64,000 nucleotides of DNA, from contig NZ_QFFM01000008.1 of the NCBI RefSeq assembly GCF_003129905.1, positions 58,382 through 122,381 on the forward strand. The letters run 5' to 3'. This document shows positions 51,807 to 63,561 of the stretch, one piece after another. The translations under genes were made by a program, and so were the position numbers. Each line of letters starts with the position of its first letter. Position 1 is the stretch's first letter. The notes under the pieces were generated by a model. It had not been told where the DNA came from, ran no database searches, and saw nothing but the letters and a program-made list of their open reading frames with translations. The stretch comes from Bifidobacterium callitrichidarum (lineage in GTDB: Bacteria > Actinomycetota > Actinomycetes > Actinomycetales > Bifidobacteriaceae).

Positions 51807-52160
51807 GTGCGGCCTTGGCCGGTCTGAGCCGGATTGTGCCGGTCCGGGCCTCGGGCGCGTATCCGGCGTGAATCCGCATGCGCGCCCGGCTTGATTCGCT
51901 CCGCGCACGTCGCCGTCGAAAAGTGTGGCATACTGAAAGACGGCGGTTCTGCATGACCGTCAGCGTGCGAGATGGCGTCGATCCCCTTGCGGCTCTCGAA
52001 AATGAGACAACGCAAGCGCCGGTGTCCGCCGTTCGCAGGACAGACTTGAGACGAAGTTGCCTCTACGCAAGCGCGGAATCGCGCGGCCGCGGTGAGAGCG
52101 CGGTGTGACATGCGTACAGGCCTGGATGGCGCCGTGATGCAGCGCGTCGCGAGGAGCATT
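51807..52160 (+). promoter_or_regulatory. Long upstream region of the RNase E/G gene
   Basis: About 350 bases with no supported gene. A -10-like GCATACT is at 51928-51934, which would give a leader of about 220 bases; the -35 is poor. Long leaders of RNase E genes are autoregulatory in other bacteria, but nothing here proves that. Confidence 0.4.
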
Positions 52161-55100
52161 GTGCCCACTGACAACCGTGAGGGTTTCGTCAACGGCGAAA
52201 CCGATAATTCAACCGTATCCAATGCCGTTTCCGAGGCCGTTGCGGGCGCCGAAAATCAGGTGAACGCCGCTTCGGCCGCGAACTCGGCATCCCAGCCGGC
52301 CGATTCCCCTGCCCCCGTGCGCCGTCGTCGCGGCGGCCGTCGCGTGGTGCGTGGCGCCGGTGCCGCCGGTGCCTCCCTTGAGCTGCAGGTTCAGGAGCAT
52401 TCCGCCCGCACGTCGCCGCTGTTCGAGGCTCCCTCCCTGTCCGCCATTACTCAGGCTCAGGCGAAGGACGATTCCGCGGCCCAGGAGGCTCAGTCCCGCC
52501 GTACCACCGAGGATGACGAGGATGATATCCGTCCGGTTCGCCGTTCCCGAGTGCGCCGTGCCGTCGATTTCGAGGATGACGACGAGTCGCGTCCGGCGCG
52601 TCGTTCCCGCCGCTCCGCCGCGTTCGATGACGACTATGACGAAGACCGTCCGGTTCGCCGTCGTTCCCGTCGCTCCGTCGAGTTCCGTGACGATCGCGAC
52701 GAGCGTGACTTCCGCGATTCCCGCGATGACCGCGAGGATTCCGCCGACGAGCGTCTGCTGGACGCCGTCGACTCCCTGCCGATCGGCGGCCATGACGCGC
52801 CCCGCCGCGCCAAGCCGATGACCTCCCTGCTCTTCCAGGAACCCGTGCTGCCCGCCGCGTCCCTGCATGACGGCGATGAAACCGATTCCGCCGCCACCGA
52901 TGAGGACGATGACGAGCCGCGTCCGTCGCGTCGTTCCCGCCGCACCCGTGGCCAGTCCGATGAGGACGCCCGCTCCCGTACGGACGACCGCCGTGATTCC
53001 CGCGACCGTGCCGCCGACGACGAGGATGAGGACGACGATTCCGCACGTCCGTCCCGTCGCCGTGCTCGTCGCGCCAATCGCGACGATCGCGCCGAGCGTC
53101 CCGCGCGCGACGAACGTGACGATCAGGACTCCGGTGACGAGCATGATGAGAACGAAGGCGAGGAATCCGATTCCCGCCGTTCCCGCCGCCGTGCCTCCGC
53201 CAGCCAGGATCAGGACCAGCAGAACCAGTCCGACACCAACGACGATTCCGCGGATGCCTCCGAATCGCGTCGTTCGCGGCGCTCTCGTCGCCTGAACGCC
53301 CAGGAGCGCCGTGCCGCCGCCGAGGTCGAGCAGATCGAGGAAGACCTCGAGCTGGATGACATCGTCTACAACCCGATTGCCGAGGAGGAAGGCGAGGATG
53401 AGGCCGATTCCGGCCGCACCCGTCGCCGTCGCCGCCGCCGTGGCTCCCGCAGCGAGGCCGCTTCCGCTTCCGGTGAGGAGGAGAACACCGAAACCAATGC
53501 CGACGAGGACTCCCGTTCCCGCCGGCGTGAGGATCGCGACGAGGACGACGAGGAGCAGACCGTCACCCGTCGCCGTCGCCGTCGTCGCGGTAAGGGCGGC
53601 GACAACGCCGACGACCAGAACGGCGAGCAGGTCATCCGCCGCTCCCGCAAGCAGCAGTACATCGACGAGATCACTGACGTGGAGGGCTCCACCCGTCTCG
53701 AGGCCAAGAAGCAGCGTCGCCGCGACAACCGCCGCGAACGCAGCCGCCAGTCGCAGCTCATGGAGCAGGACTTCCTGGCCCGCCGCGAGAACGTGGACCG
53801 CCTCATGGTGGTGCGCGAACGCGACCACCACACCCAGATCTCCGTGGTCGAGGACAACGTGCTCGTGGAGCATTACGTCTCCGACATCCAGGAGGTCCAG
53901 ACCGTCGGCAACATCTACCTCGGCCGCGTGCAGAACGTGCTGCCGAGCATGGAGGCCGCGTTCGTTGACATCGGCCAGGCCCGCAACGGCGTGCTGTACG
54001 CCGGCGAGGTCAACTGGGATGCCGCCCGTCTCGAAGGCCAGCCGCGCCGCATCGAGCTGGCGTTCAAGTCCGGTGACCCGGTGCTCGTGCAGGTCACCAA
54101 GGACCCGATCGGCCACAAGGGTGCCCGCCTGACCAGCCAGGTTACGCTCGCCGGCCGCTTCCTGGTGCTCGTGCCTTCCGGCGGCATGACCGGCGTGAGC
54201 CGCAAGCTGTCCGAGCGTGAACGTTCGCGCCTGAAGAACATCGTCTCCAAGATCGCCCCGAAGGATATGGGCGTGATTATCCGCACGGCCGCCGAGGGCG
54301 CCTCCGAAGACGCCATCGTCAAGGACCTCGAATCGCTGGTGCGCCAGTGGGAGCGCATCAACTCCAAGCGCGAGGAGTTCTGGCACGGCCGTCGTCCGAA
54401 GCTGCTGCAGGGCGAGCCGGACGTGGCCATCCGCGTGGTGCGCGACATCTTCAACGACGACTTCTCCAAGCTCATCGTGGAAGGCGACAAGGTCTACGAC
54501 CGTATCGAGGAGTACCTCGACACCATGGCCCCGGACCTCAAGGACAAGCTGGAGAAGTGGGATCCGGCCGAGCACGAGGGCAAGGATGTGTTCGACAAGT
54601 GGCAGATCGACTCCCAGCTCAGGAAGGGCATGGAGCGCCAGGTCTACCTGCCCTCCGGCGGCTCCATCGTCATCGACCGCACCGAGGCCATGACCACCAT
54701 CGACGTCAACACCGGCCGCTTCATCGGCAAGGGCAAGTCCCTGGAGGAGACGGTCACGCGCTGCAACCTGGAGGCCTCCGAAGAGATCGCCCGCCAGCTG
54801 CGTCTGCGCGACATCGGCGGCATGGTCATGATCGACTACGTGGACATGGTCATGCCCGCCAACCGCGACCTGGTGCTGCGCCGCCTCATCGAATGCCTGG
54901 CGCGCGACCGCACCAAGCATCAGGTGGCGGAGGTCACCTCGCTCGGCCTCGTGCAGATGACGCGCAAGCGCATCGGCCAGGGTCTGGTCGAGGCGTTCTC
55001 CGAGGAATGCCCCACCTGCAAGGGCCGCGGCTTCATCCTCCACGACCAGCCCACAGTCTCGGCGGATTACGACGATCCGTACGCCCTGAGGGGCGGCGAC

Positions 55101-55241
55101 CCGTTCGTCAAGACCAACAAGCACGGCCGCGGCACCGCGCCGGCCCCCGAACCGGCCGGCTCCAGTCCGGACGTCAAGGCCAAGCTGGCGCAGATCGCAG
55201 CCGCAGCGGTGGCGGCGAACAACGCAGGGGAGGCGGCCTGA
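52161..55241 (+). CDS. rne: Ribonuclease E/G family endoribonuclease with long charged N-terminus
   Basis: A 1026-residue endonuclease for rRNA and mRNA processing. The catalytic half begins near residue 545. An S1 RNA-binding domain lies at about 580-660 ([20 protein letters not shown]), and the Mg-binding aspartates are in IDVNTGRF (about 846) and MIDYVDMV (about 890). The zinc-link cysteines are CPTC (about 949). Residues 1-540 are disordered and dominated by repeated RRSRR-type Arg clusters alternating with Asp/Glu runs. GTG 52161 follows GAGGAG. Actinobacterial RNase E commonly puts its disordered region at the N-terminus, unlike E. coli. Confidence 0.92.
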   Translation: MPTDNREGFVNGETDNSTVSNAVSEAVAGAENQVNAASAANSASQPADSPAPVRRRRGGRRVVRGAGAAGASLELQVQEHSARTSPLFEAPSLSAITQAQAKDDSAAQEAQSRRTTEDDEDDIRPVRRSRVRRAVDFEDDDESRPARRSRRSAAFDDDYDEDRPVRRRSRRSVEFRDDRDERDFRDSRDDREDSADERLLDAVDSLPIGGHDAPRRAKPMTSLLFQEPVLPAASLHDGDETDSAATDEDDDEPRPSRRSRRTRGQSDEDARSRTDDRRDSRDRAADDEDEDDDSARPSRRRARRANRDDRAERPARDERDDQDSGDEHDENEGEESDSRRSRRRASASQDQDQQNQSDTNDDSADASESRRSRRSRRLNAQERRAAAEVEQIEEDLELDDIVYNPIAEEEGEDEADSGRTRRRRRRRGSRSEAASASGEEENTETNADEDSRSRRREDRDEDDEEQTVTRRRRRRRGKGGDNADDQNGEQVIRRSRKQQYIDEITDVEGSTRLEAKKQRRRDNRRERSRQSQLMEQDFLARRENVDRLMVVRERDHHTQISVVEDNVLVEHYVSDIQEVQTVGNIYLGRVQNVLPSMEAAFVDIGQARNGVLYAGEVNWDAARLEGQPRRIELAFKSGDPVLVQVTKDPIGHKGARLTSQVTLAGRFLVLVPSGGMTGVSRKLSERERSRLKNIVSKIAPKDMGVIIRTAAEGASEDAIVKDLESLVRQWERINSKREEFWHGRRPKLLQGEPDVAIRVVRDIFNDDFSKLIVEGDKVYDRIEEYLDTMAPDLKDKLEKWDPAEHEGKDVFDKWQIDSQLRKGMERQVYLPSGGSIVIDRTEAMTTIDVNTGRFIGKGKSLEETVTRCNLEASEEIARQLRLRDIGGMVMIDYVDMVMPANRDLVLRRLIECLARDRTKHQVAEVTSLGLVQMTRKRIGQGLVEAFSEECPTCKGRGFILHDQPTVSADYDDPYALRGGDPFVKTNKHGRGTAPAPEPAGSSPDVKAKLAQIAAAAVAANNAGEAA

Positions 55242-55419
55242 GTCCGGTCCCATACGGGCGGACCATGGAACCAACCCCGGAAGTCCCTGAAATCTTGACG
55301 GTCGCAACACATCAACCGGCATCGTCCGGTGCCGGCCTGTGATATCGGGCCGGCGGCATCCCGCCGAAGAACCGGCGCGGAAGCTGGTGTGTTGCGCTTG
55401 ACACGCGGAACAAAATCAT

Positions 55420-55448
55420 TTGATTTCGTCCGTGTGTAGGTGTAGATT
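55420..55448 (+). promoter_or_regulatory. Promoter of the rplU-rpmA operon
   Basis: TTGATT (55420-55425) and TAGATT (55443-55448) are separated by exactly 17 bases, with TG before the -10. A second -35-like TTGACA lies at 55398-55403. The leader is about 70 bases. Confidence 0.65.
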
Positions 55449-55522
55449 CGAAACTCGGTGTCTGACCGCAGGCTCGGTGCGCGTTGGGCAAGCAAGCTTT
55501 CCAAAACATAAAAGGAATTACT

Positions 55523-55831
55523 ATGTACGCGATTGTGAAGGCCGGTGGCCATCAGGAAAAGGTCGAGGTTGGCGATACCATCCTCGTGAATCGTCTCGAC
55601 GCCAAGAAGGGTGAGACCGTGGAGTTCCCGGTCGCCCTCGTGGTGGATGGCGCCAACGTCACGCTGGCCGCCGCCGATCTGGCTAAGGTGTCCGTCAAGG
55701 CTGAGGTCGTTGATGACGAGGCCAAGGGCCCGAAGATCAACATCCAGAAGTACAAGAACAAGACCGGCGTTGCTCGTCGCAAGGGCCACCGCCAGCAGCT
55801 GACCGCCGTCAAGATCACGGCGATCGCCTGA
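55523..55831 (+). CDS. rplU: Ribosomal protein bL21
   Basis: A 102-residue large-subunit protein that binds 23S rRNA. The start [14 protein letters not shown] and the C-terminal [17 protein letters not shown] are typical of bL21. AAAGGAA precedes the ATG. It is followed after 22 bases by rpmA. Confidence 0.98.
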   Translation: MYAIVKAGGHQEKVEVGDTILVNRLDAKKGETVEFPVALVVDGANVTLAAADLAKVSVKAEVVDDEAKGPKINIQKYKNKTGVARRKGHRQQLTAVKITAIA

Positions 55832-55853
55832 GTCATAGAAAGGACCATGGATC

Positions 55854-57850
<1,997 letters not shown>

Positions 57851-57877
57851 ACAATCGACGCACATAATCGAGGAACC

Positions 57878-59011
57878 ATGAGCACTCCGAGTCAAGCCGA
57901 AGTCCGCCGGGCCATCGCCGGCGCAGGCACCATCGTCGTCAAGGTCGGTTCCAGTTCGCTGACGCAGCCGAGCGGTCACCTCGACCCCGGCAAACTCGAC
58001 GCGCTGGCCGCCGCGCTGGCGCAGGTGCGACTCATGGGCGCGCGCGTGGTGCTGGTTTCCTCCGGCGCCATCGCCGCCGGCTTCGGCCCGCTCGGCTTCG
58101 ATTCCCGTCCCGCGGACGTGGCCACCCAGCAGGCGACCGCGGCCGTGGGACAGGGCCTGCTCATGGCCCGCTACGAGACCGCGTTCGGCCGTTTCGGCAT
58201 ACACGTGGGCCAGATCCTCATCACTGCGGAAGACACCATCCGCGCCACCCAATACCGTAACGTGGAACGCACGCTGGACCGCCTGCTCGACCTCGGTGTG
58301 ATCCCCATCATCAATGAGAACGATTCGCTGGCCTCCAACGAGATCCGTTTCGGCGACAACGACCGGCTTTCCGCACTCATGGCCAATCTCGTGCGCGCCG
58401 AAGCCCTCGTGCTGCTCACGGACGTGGACGCGCTGTACACCGCGCCGCCTTCGCAACCCGGTTCCCGTCGCATCGAATACGTGCCGAACGTCATCGACGC
58501 GCTGGGCGACGTCCAGGTTTCCGGCTCCGGCTCCAAGGTGGGCACCGGCGGCATGGTCACCAAACTGGAGGCCGCCCGCGTGGCCGCCGTCTCCGGCATC
58601 CCGACCGTGCTGACGTGCGCCTCGAACGCCGGCCCCGCGCTCATGGGTGACCCGGTGGGCACCGTGTTCGCGCCCGTCAAGGCCCGTGGCTCCGCCCGCC
58701 GCCTGTGGATCGGCTTCGCGGCCGACCCGCGCGGTTCCATCGTGGTCGACGCCGGTGCCGCCGAGGCGATTCGCGGTGGCCGTGCCTCGCTGCTGGCTGC
58801 CGGCGCCTTGGAGGTTCACGGAGAGTTCTCCGCCGGCGATCCGGTTTGGGTGGACGCCGAATCCGGCGAACACCTGGCGCGTGGCCTGTCCGGCTTCGAT
58901 TCCGAGGAGATTCCGCAGATGCTCGGCCGCAACACCGCCCAACTCAAGCGATTCCTCGGCCCGCAGTACGCCCACCCCCTTGTCCACCGCGACAATCTCG
59001 TCCTCGTGTGA
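57878..59011 (+). CDS. proB: Glutamate 5-kinase
   Basis: A 377-residue enzyme for the first step of proline synthesis. The amino-acid kinase domain (about 12-260) shows VKVGSSSL near residue 21, [27 protein letters not shown] and [16 protein letters not shown] domain follows (about 280-365). GAGGAA precedes the ATG. In many actinobacteria proB lies directly after obgE, as here. Confidence 0.96.
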   Translation: MSTPSQAEVRRAIAGAGTIVVKVGSSSLTQPSGHLDPGKLDALAAALAQVRLMGARVVLVSSGAIAAGFGPLGFDSRPADVATQQATAAVGQGLLMARYETAFGRFGIHVGQILITAEDTIRATQYRNVERTLDRLLDLGVIPIINENDSLASNEIRFGDNDRLSALMANLVRAEALVLLTDVDALYTAPPSQPGSRRIEYVPNVIDALGDVQVSGSGSKVGTGGMVTKLEAARVAAVSGIPTVLTCASNAGPALMGDPVGTVFAPVKARGSARRLWIGFAADPRGSIVVDAGAAEAIRGGRASLLAAGALEVHGEFSAGDPVWVDAESGEHLARGLSGFDSEEIPQMLGRNTAQLKRFLGPQYAHPLVHRDNLVLV

Positions 59012-59038
59012 CTCTGGCGTTTTTTCGCGCGGTAGTCC

Positions 59039-59044
59039 TACCAT
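59039..59044 (+). promoter_or_regulatory. Possible -10 element of a leaderless aminotransferase transcript
   Basis: TACCAT ends 7 bases before ATG 59052, and CATAAT overlaps it. No Shine-Dalgarno site is present. Confidence 0.5.
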
Positions 59045-59051
59045 AATCACC

Positions 59052-60263
59052 ATGACTATGGCTGATTGGCAGACTCTCTCCGACCGTATCAACAATGTGG
59101 CACCGAGCGCTACGCTCGCCGTCGATTCCAAAGCCAAGGCAATGAAGGCCGCCGGCTTGGACGTCATCGGCTTCGGCGCCGGCGAACCGAACTTCCCGAC
59201 TCCCGCCAACGTGGTCAAGGCCGCGGCTGACGCTTGCCTGGATCCGAAGAACTACAAGTACACGCCCACCCCGGGCCTGCCGGAACTGCGCGAGGCCATC
59301 GCGGCCAAGGTGCTGCGCGACTCCGGCTATGAGATCACCCCCGATCAGGTGGTGGTGACCAACGGCGGCAAGCAGGCCGTCTACGAGTCCTTCCAGATCC
59401 TGCTCAACGATGGCGACGAGGTCATTATCCCCACCCCGTACTGGACCAGCTACCCGGAGGCTGTCAAGCTCGCCGGTGGCGTGCCTGTCGAGGTGTTCGC
59501 GGGCGCGGACGTGAACTTCGAGCCGTCCCTGGAGGCCCTGGAGGCCGCCCGTACCGAGCACACGAAGGCCATCATCGTCAACTCTCCGAACAACCCCACC
59601 GGTGCGGTGTGGAAGCCGGAGACCGTGGAGGCCATCGGTCGTTGGGCTGTGGAACACCACATCTGGATCATTTCCGATGAGATCTATGAGCACCTGAACT
59701 ACGACGACGCCCACACCACGTACATCGGCGCCGTCGTGCCCGAGTGCCGTGACCAGCTGCTCGTACTCAACGGCGTGGCCAAGACCTACGCCATGCCGGG
59801 CTGGCGCGTGGGTTGGATGATCGCCCCGGCCCCCGTGGCCAAGGCCGCCACCAAGCTGCAGGGCCACATGACCTCCAACGTGGCGAACGTTTCCCAGCGT
59901 GCCGCCTTGGCCGCTGTGTCCGGTTCGCTGGACGAGGTCTACGAGATGCGCAAGGCCTTTGACGCGCGCCGTCGCGCCATCGTGGCTGCCCTGAATGATA
60001 TCGAGGGCGTCAACTGCCCGACTCCGACCGGTGCGTTCTACGCCTTCGCGGACATCACCGCCCTGCTGGGCAAGCCGCTCGGCCCCAACGGCACCGTGTG
60101 CGCCACGTCCGCCGACTTCGCCGCCGCCTTGTTGGACGAGGCCCACGTGGCCGCCGTCCCCGGCGAGGCCTTCGGTGCCCCCGGCTACCTCCGCTTCTCC
60201 TACGCCCTCGCCGACGATGACCTCGCCGAAGGCATGCGTCGCATGAAGGAATGGGCCGAATAG
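59052..60263 (+). CDS. Pyridoxal-phosphate aminotransferase class I (probable aspartate aminotransferase)
   Basis: A 403-residue fold-type I aminotransferase. The PLP lysine is K244 in [17 protein letters not shown], with upstream landmarks [27 protein letters not shown] and [11 protein letters not shown] (substrate- and cofactor-binding Asn). These match aspartate aminotransferase of the subgroup Ib. The start is either ATG 59052 or ATG 59058; the lack of a ribosome site and the nearby TACCAT suggest a leaderless mRNA. Specificity is inferred from the family. Confidence 0.9.
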   Translation: MTMADWQTLSDRINNVAPSATLAVDSKAKAMKAAGLDVIGFGAGEPNFPTPANVVKAAADACLDPKNYKYTPTPGLPELREAIAAKVLRDSGYEITPDQVVVTNGGKQAVYESFQILLNDGDEVIIPTPYWTSYPEAVKLAGGVPVEVFAGADVNFEPSLEALEAARTEHTKAIIVNSPNNPTGAVWKPETVEAIGRWAVEHHIWIISDEIYEHLNYDDAHTTYIGAVVPECRDQLLVLNGVAKTYAMPGWRVGWMIAPAPVAKAATKLQGHMTSNVANVSQRAALAAVSGSLDEVYEMRKAFDARRRAIVAALNDIEGVNCPTPTGAFYAFADITALLGKPLGPNGTVCATSADFAAALLDEAHVAAVPGEAFGAPGYLRFSYALADDDLAEGMRRMKEWAE

Positions 60264-60298
60264 ATTCGGTAAGACACGCCGAGACTCTGGTGTATTGC

Positions 60299-60332
60299 AA
60301 CAGCCGCTCAGCCCTTGTGCCGGGCGGCTGTT
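60299..60332 (+). terminator. Hairpin after the aminotransferase gene
   Basis: AACAGCCGC and GCGGCTGTT form a perfect 9-bp stem. The T-tract is weak. Confidence 0.6.
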
Positions 60333-60377
60333 CGCGTATCTGGCGACACCTCGCTGCCCTCTCATCCAACACACGAT

Positions 60378-60406
60378 TTGCCATAATCCGCAGTACCCGC
60401 TAATAT
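60378..60406 (+). promoter_or_regulatory. Promoter of tRNA-Trp and secE
   Basis: TTGCCA (60378-60383) and TAATAT (60401-60406) are 17 bases apart, about 67 bases before the tRNA. Confidence 0.75.
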
Positions 60407-60473
60407 GTCGATTCGGCGGTTTCGCCATGGCGAAGCGTTCTCTACGGAATGCACGCCGAGGTGGATTTCACCT

Positions 60474-60549
60474 AGGGAAGTGGCGCAATTGGTAGCGCAA
60501 CGGTCTCCAAAACCGTAGGTTGTGGGTTCGAGTCCCGCCTTCCCTGCCA
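60474..60549 (+). tRNA. tRNA-Trp (anticodon CCA)
   Basis: A complete 76-base cloverleaf. The acceptor arm AGGGAAG pairs with CTTCCCT, the D-arm is GCGCAATTGGTAGCGC, the anticodon loop CTCCAAA carries CCA, and the T-arm is GTGGGTTCGAGTCCCGC. The 3' CCA is encoded. It directly precedes secE. Confidence 0.97.
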
Positions 60550-60588
60550 AGTCTTTCGATAATCAAGTAGCTGACGCGAGGTACAGGA

Positions 60589-60816
60589 ATGGCTAAGACG
60601 AGCAACAGTGAAAAGGCAGTCAAGCCGAATGTCTTCATGCGTATCGGTCTGTTCATTAAGCAGATCGTCGACGAGCTTCGCAAGGTCGTGACCCCCACTG
60701 CCAAGGAACTGTTCTTCTGGTCTCTGGCCGTGTTCATCTTCGTGCTGCTGCTGATGGCCCTGGTCACGGGCATGGACTTCGGTCTGGGTAAGCTCGTGCT
60801 CTGGGTGTTCGGCTGA
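60589..60816 (+). CDS. secE: Preprotein translocase subunit SecE
   Basis: A 75-residue single-span subunit of the SecYEG channel. The conserved IVDELRKVVTPTAKEL precedes one membrane helix (about residues 43-68). It is placed between tRNA-Trp and nusG, as is standard. Confidence 0.96.
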   Translation: MAKTSNSEKAVKPNVFMRIGLFIKQIVDELRKVVTPTAKELFFWSLAVFIFVLLLMALVTGMDFGLGKLVLWVFG

Positions 60817-60846
60817 TTCGTACAACCTGAAGGTGAATGACAACGC

Positions 60847-61716
60847 ATGAGTGATGAACTGAATCTCGAGAACCTCGACGCCGCTGTACCCACCGAGGAA
60901 CCCGCTGCTGAAGCTTCCGAAGCTCCTGCCGCCGAAGAACCGGCTGTCGAGGCCGAGCCGGCTGCTGCAGCCGAGACCGAAACCGAAGCCGCTACTGAAC
61001 CTGAAGCTCCCGTTGCCGAAACTCCGGCCGCTCCCGTCGTCTCCTTCGATGACGATGAGGACACCGAAATCAACGAGTCCGAGCAGGCTGAAGAGACCGA
61101 TGCCGGTCAGCAGGCTGTCGACGAATTCTCCAAGTCTCTGCGCACCCTTGAAGGCAAGTGGTACGTGCTGCACACCTACTCCGGCTACGAGAAGCGTGTG
61201 AAGACCAACATCGAGTCCCGTGTGGCTTCCTTCGGTATGGAAGACCAGATCTTCCAGGTCGAGGTGCCCATGGAAGAGGTCGAGAAGCACACCGAAAAGG
61301 GCAAGAAGGTCATCACCCGCGTGCGTGTCCCGGGCTACGTCCTCATCCGCATGTGGCCGGACGAGAACGCCCGCCGCGTGGTTCGTGAGACCGAGGGTGT
61401 GACCGGCTTCGTCGGCCCGACCAAGGATCCGGCTCCGCTTTCCCGCAAGGAAGTCGTCCAGATGATGGCTCCGATGATTGCTTCCGAGGCGCTCAAGGCC
61501 GCTGGTGACAAGCCGGCTGCCGCCAAGAAGCGCACGGTCGAGGTCTCCTACGCTGTGGGCGATCAGGTCACCGTCACCGATGGACCCTTCGCCACCATGG
61601 CCGCCGTCGTCTCCGATGTGGAGCCCACCACCCAGAAGCTCACTGTGCTTGTGTCCATCTTCGGCCGCGATACGCCGGTGGAGCTGGGCTTCAACCAGGT
61701 CCAAAAACTCGACTGA
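60847..61716 (+). CDS. nusG: Transcription termination/antitermination factor NusG
   Basis: A 289-residue elongation factor that binds RNA polymerase. An acidic Glu/Ala/Pro-rich N-terminus (1-95), common in actinobacteria, precedes the NGN domain (about 100-200, [19 protein letters not shown]). A KOW domain lies at about 235-289 ([20 protein letters not shown]). It is co-directional with secE and followed by a large stem-loop and a terminator. Confidence 0.97.
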   Translation: MSDELNLENLDAAVPTEEPAAEASEAPAAEEPAVEAEPAAAAETETEAATEPEAPVAETPAAPVVSFDDDEDTEINESEQAEETDAGQQAVDEFSKSLRTLEGKWYVLHTYSGYEKRVKTNIESRVASFGMEDQIFQVEVPMEEVEKHTEKGKKVITRVRVPGYVLIRMWPDENARRVVRETEGVTGFVGPTKDPAPLSRKEVVQMMAPMIASEALKAAGDKPAAAKKRTVEVSYAVGDQVTVTDGPFATMAAVVSDVEPTTQKLTVLVSIFGRDTPVELGFNQVQKLD

Positions 61717-61813
61717 AATTCGTCGGCGGAGCGTATAACGCCTTTCCTCAACCTCGACGTACCTTCGTACGCCTTCGGCTTCGGACGGCGTTCTCCGCAC
61801 GCGCCGACGAATT
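61717..61813 (+). other. Large branched stem-loop directly after the nusG stop codon
   Basis: AATTCGTCGGCG (61717-61728) pairs exactly with CGCCGACGAATT (61802-61813), and AACGCC/GGCGTT closes the inner part. The loop contains further small hairpins (GTACCTTCGTAC). It is separate from the terminator that follows. Confidence 0.75.
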
Positions 61814-61826
61814 CCAGAACTTTTCG

Positions 61827-61855
61827 AAAAGCCCGACTTCGGTCGGGCTTTTTGC
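61827..61855 (+). terminator. Rho-independent terminator of nusG
   Basis: AAAAGCCCGAC and GTCGGGCTTTTT form a compact stem with a TTCG loop. Confidence 0.93.
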
Positions 61856-61866
61856 TATCCCAACTT

Positions 61867-61910
61867 GGCCCCTCTGACGAGGGGGCTGGCCGCGGAAGCG
61901 GACTGGGGGA
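61867..61910 (+). repeat. Diverged GGCTCCCC-type repeat
   Basis: GGCCCCTCTGACGAGGGGGC followed by GCGGAAGCGGACTGGGGG is a decayed version of the common core. Confidence 0.6.
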
Positions 61911-62224
61911 GAGAAGAAGAACAGCCTTTAGGCTGCGGACAAGGCAGCATCGGCTACAGGCCGATTCCCTATTAATCCTTATCCGCGTCTCCCTGCGCCA
62001 TTCGCCCGTCAAATTTGTCCACTCGCTCCCGCATAATAGGAAAGCTTGTGTCTGGAGGGAAGACCCGCTAGCACAGCACAGCAATATAAGTTGCGGGAGG
62101 AGACCGCCCGCGGCACCAAGCCCTTGCCATACACGGAAAAATAACGAGTCAAGACCGTGCGTGATGGGTGCGGCACCGCCGACGGCGACCATTTGAACCG
62201 CGTTATAGAAAGAAGAACCATAAT
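61911..62224 (+). promoter_or_regulatory. Promoter and leader region of rplK-rplA
   Basis: About 310 bases without a gene. CATAAT near 62034 is a possible -10 element, giving a leader of about 180 bases before rplK. L1 autoregulates this operon in other bacteria by binding such a leader; I cannot point to the site. Confidence 0.4.
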
Positions 62225-62656
62225 ATGGCTCCCAAGAAGAAAGTCTCAGCGCTGATCAAGCTGCAGATTCAGGCAGGCAAGGCCAACCCGGCCCCGCCGC
62301 TGGGTCCGGCCCTCGGCTCCCATGGCGTGAACATCATGGACTTCTGCAAGGCGTACAACGCCCAGACGCAGGACAAGATGGGTCAGGTCATCCCGGTCGA
62401 GATCACCGTTTACGAGGACCGCTCCTTCACCTTCGTTCTCAAGACCCCGCCGGCCGCGGCTCTGCTCAAGAAGGCCGCCGGCATCGAGAAGGGCACCGAG
62501 AACCCGCTGACCCACAAGGTCGGTTCGGTCACCAAGGCGCAGGTTCGCGAGATCGCTGAGACCAAGATGGAAGATCTGTCTGCTCGCGACATCGAGGCCG
62601 GCATGAAGATCATCGAGGGCACCGCTCGCTCGATGGGCATCACGGTTACGGACTGA
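62225..62656 (+). CDS. rplK: Ribosomal protein uL11
   Basis: A 143-residue protein of the GTPase-associated centre of the large subunit. [20 protein letters not shown] and the C-terminal rRNA-binding domain ([15 protein letters not shown]) are typical. AGAAAGAAG precedes the ATG. rplA follows after 15 bases. Confidence 0.98.
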   Translation: MAPKKKVSALIKLQIQAGKANPAPPLGPALGSHGVNIMDFCKAYNAQTQDKMGQVIPVEITVYEDRSFTFVLKTPPAAALLKKAAGIEKGTENPLTHKVGSVTKAQVREIAETKMEDLSARDIEAGMKIIEGTARSMGITVTD

Positions 62657-62671
62657 TAAGGAGATAGACAG

Positions 62672-63364
62672 ATGGTAAAGCGTTCCAAGAAGTACCGCGA
62701 AGCCGCTGAGCGCGTCGATCGCAACAACCTCTACACCGCCAACGAGGCCATCGCTCTGCTCAAGAGCATGCCCTCCTACAACTTCGACCAGACCGTCGAG
62801 GCTGTGTTCCGTCTGAACGTCGACCCGCGCAAGGCCGACCAGCTGGTTCGCGGCACCGTGAACCTGCCCCACGGCACTGGTAAGACCGCCAAGGTCCTCG
62901 TGTTCGCCCGTGGCCCGAAGGCCACCGAGGCCACCGAGGCCGGCGCCGATATCGTCGGTGATGACGACCTGATCGCCAAGGTTCAGGGCGGCTTCCTCGA
63001 CTTCGACGCCGTGGTCGCCACCCCGGACATGATGGGCAAGGTCGGCCGCCTCGGCCGTGTGCTCGGTCCGCGTGGCCTCATGCCGAACCCGAAGACCGGC
63101 ACCGTGACCATGGACGTCACCAAGGCCGTCAAGGACATCAAGGGCGGCAAGATCGAGTTCCGCGTCGACAAGAACGGCAACCTCTCCTTCCTCATCGGCA
63201 AGATGAGCTTCGACGAGGCCGCTCTGGACGAGAACTTCAAGGCTGTGGCCGACGAGGTCAAGCGTCTCAAGCCTGCCACCGTGAAGGGCCGTTACCTGAC
63301 CAAGGCGACCATCACCTCCACGATGAACCCGGGCGTTCCGGTCGATCCGAACACCCTGGCCTGA
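62672..63364 (+). CDS. rplA: Ribosomal protein uL1
   Basis: A 230-residue protein of the L1 stalk, also a translational repressor of its own operon in many bacteria. [20 protein letters not shown] begins the protein, and the motif [20 protein letters not shown] (about residues 127-146) is diagnostic. AAGGAG precedes the ATG. Its terminator carries a transposable-element insertion in the U-tract. Confidence 0.98.
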   Translation: MVKRSKKYREAAERVDRNNLYTANEAIALLKSMPSYNFDQTVEAVFRLNVDPRKADQLVRGTVNLPHGTGKTAKVLVFARGPKATEATEAGADIVGDDDLIAKVQGGFLDFDAVVATPDMMGKVGRLGRVLGPRGLMPNPKTGTVTMDVTKAVKDIKGGKIEFRVDKNGNLSFLIGKMSFDEAALDENFKAVADEVKRLKPATVKGRYLTKATITSTMNPGVPVDPNTLA

Positions 63365-63390
63365 GTAAGGCTCTAGCTGCATAGCTACCT

Positions 63391-63425
63391 AAAGGGGACT
63401 TCCCATCAAGGGAAGTCCCCTTTTT
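63391..63425 (+). terminator. Rho-independent terminator of rplA
   Basis: AAAGGGGACTTCCC pairs with GGGAAGTCCCCTTT around a five-base loop, followed by the T-tract in which the element at 63430 is inserted. Confidence 0.95.
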
Positions 63426-63429
63426 GCAT

Positions 63430-63553
63430 GGCTCTGTTAAACCAAGATTGACATGGCCCTTATCCTTGGCTCCCCTTGTCAGGGGAGCTGGCGGCGAAGC
63501 CGTCTGAGGGGTAGTCAGACATGGATTTATGTCAATCTTGGTTTAACAGAGCC
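63430..63553. mobile_element. 124-bp miniature inverted-repeat transposable element
   Basis: Bases 63430-63454 and 63529-63553 are perfect 25-bp terminal inverted repeats beginning GGCTCTGTTAAACC. The element is flanked by an exact 8-bp duplication TTTTGCAT (63422-63429 and 63554-63561), the hallmark of transposition. It contains no coding capacity; its centre is the GGCTCCCC palindromic core (63468-63515). The 8-bp duplication and GGCTCTGT ends would fit mobilisation by an ISL3-type transposase, an inference only. Confidence 0.92.
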
Positions 63554-63561
63554 TTTTGCAT

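Noticed and set aside
52209..55322. A 1037-codon open frame opposite RNase E
   Set aside because: Composition mirrors the Arg/Asp/Glu repeats of the sense protein, and no family features are present.
63430..63553. Reading the 63430 element as just a second rplA terminator
   Set aside because: It can fold, but the exact terminal repeats and matched 8-bp duplication show an insertion event; the normal terminator is complete at 63391-63425.
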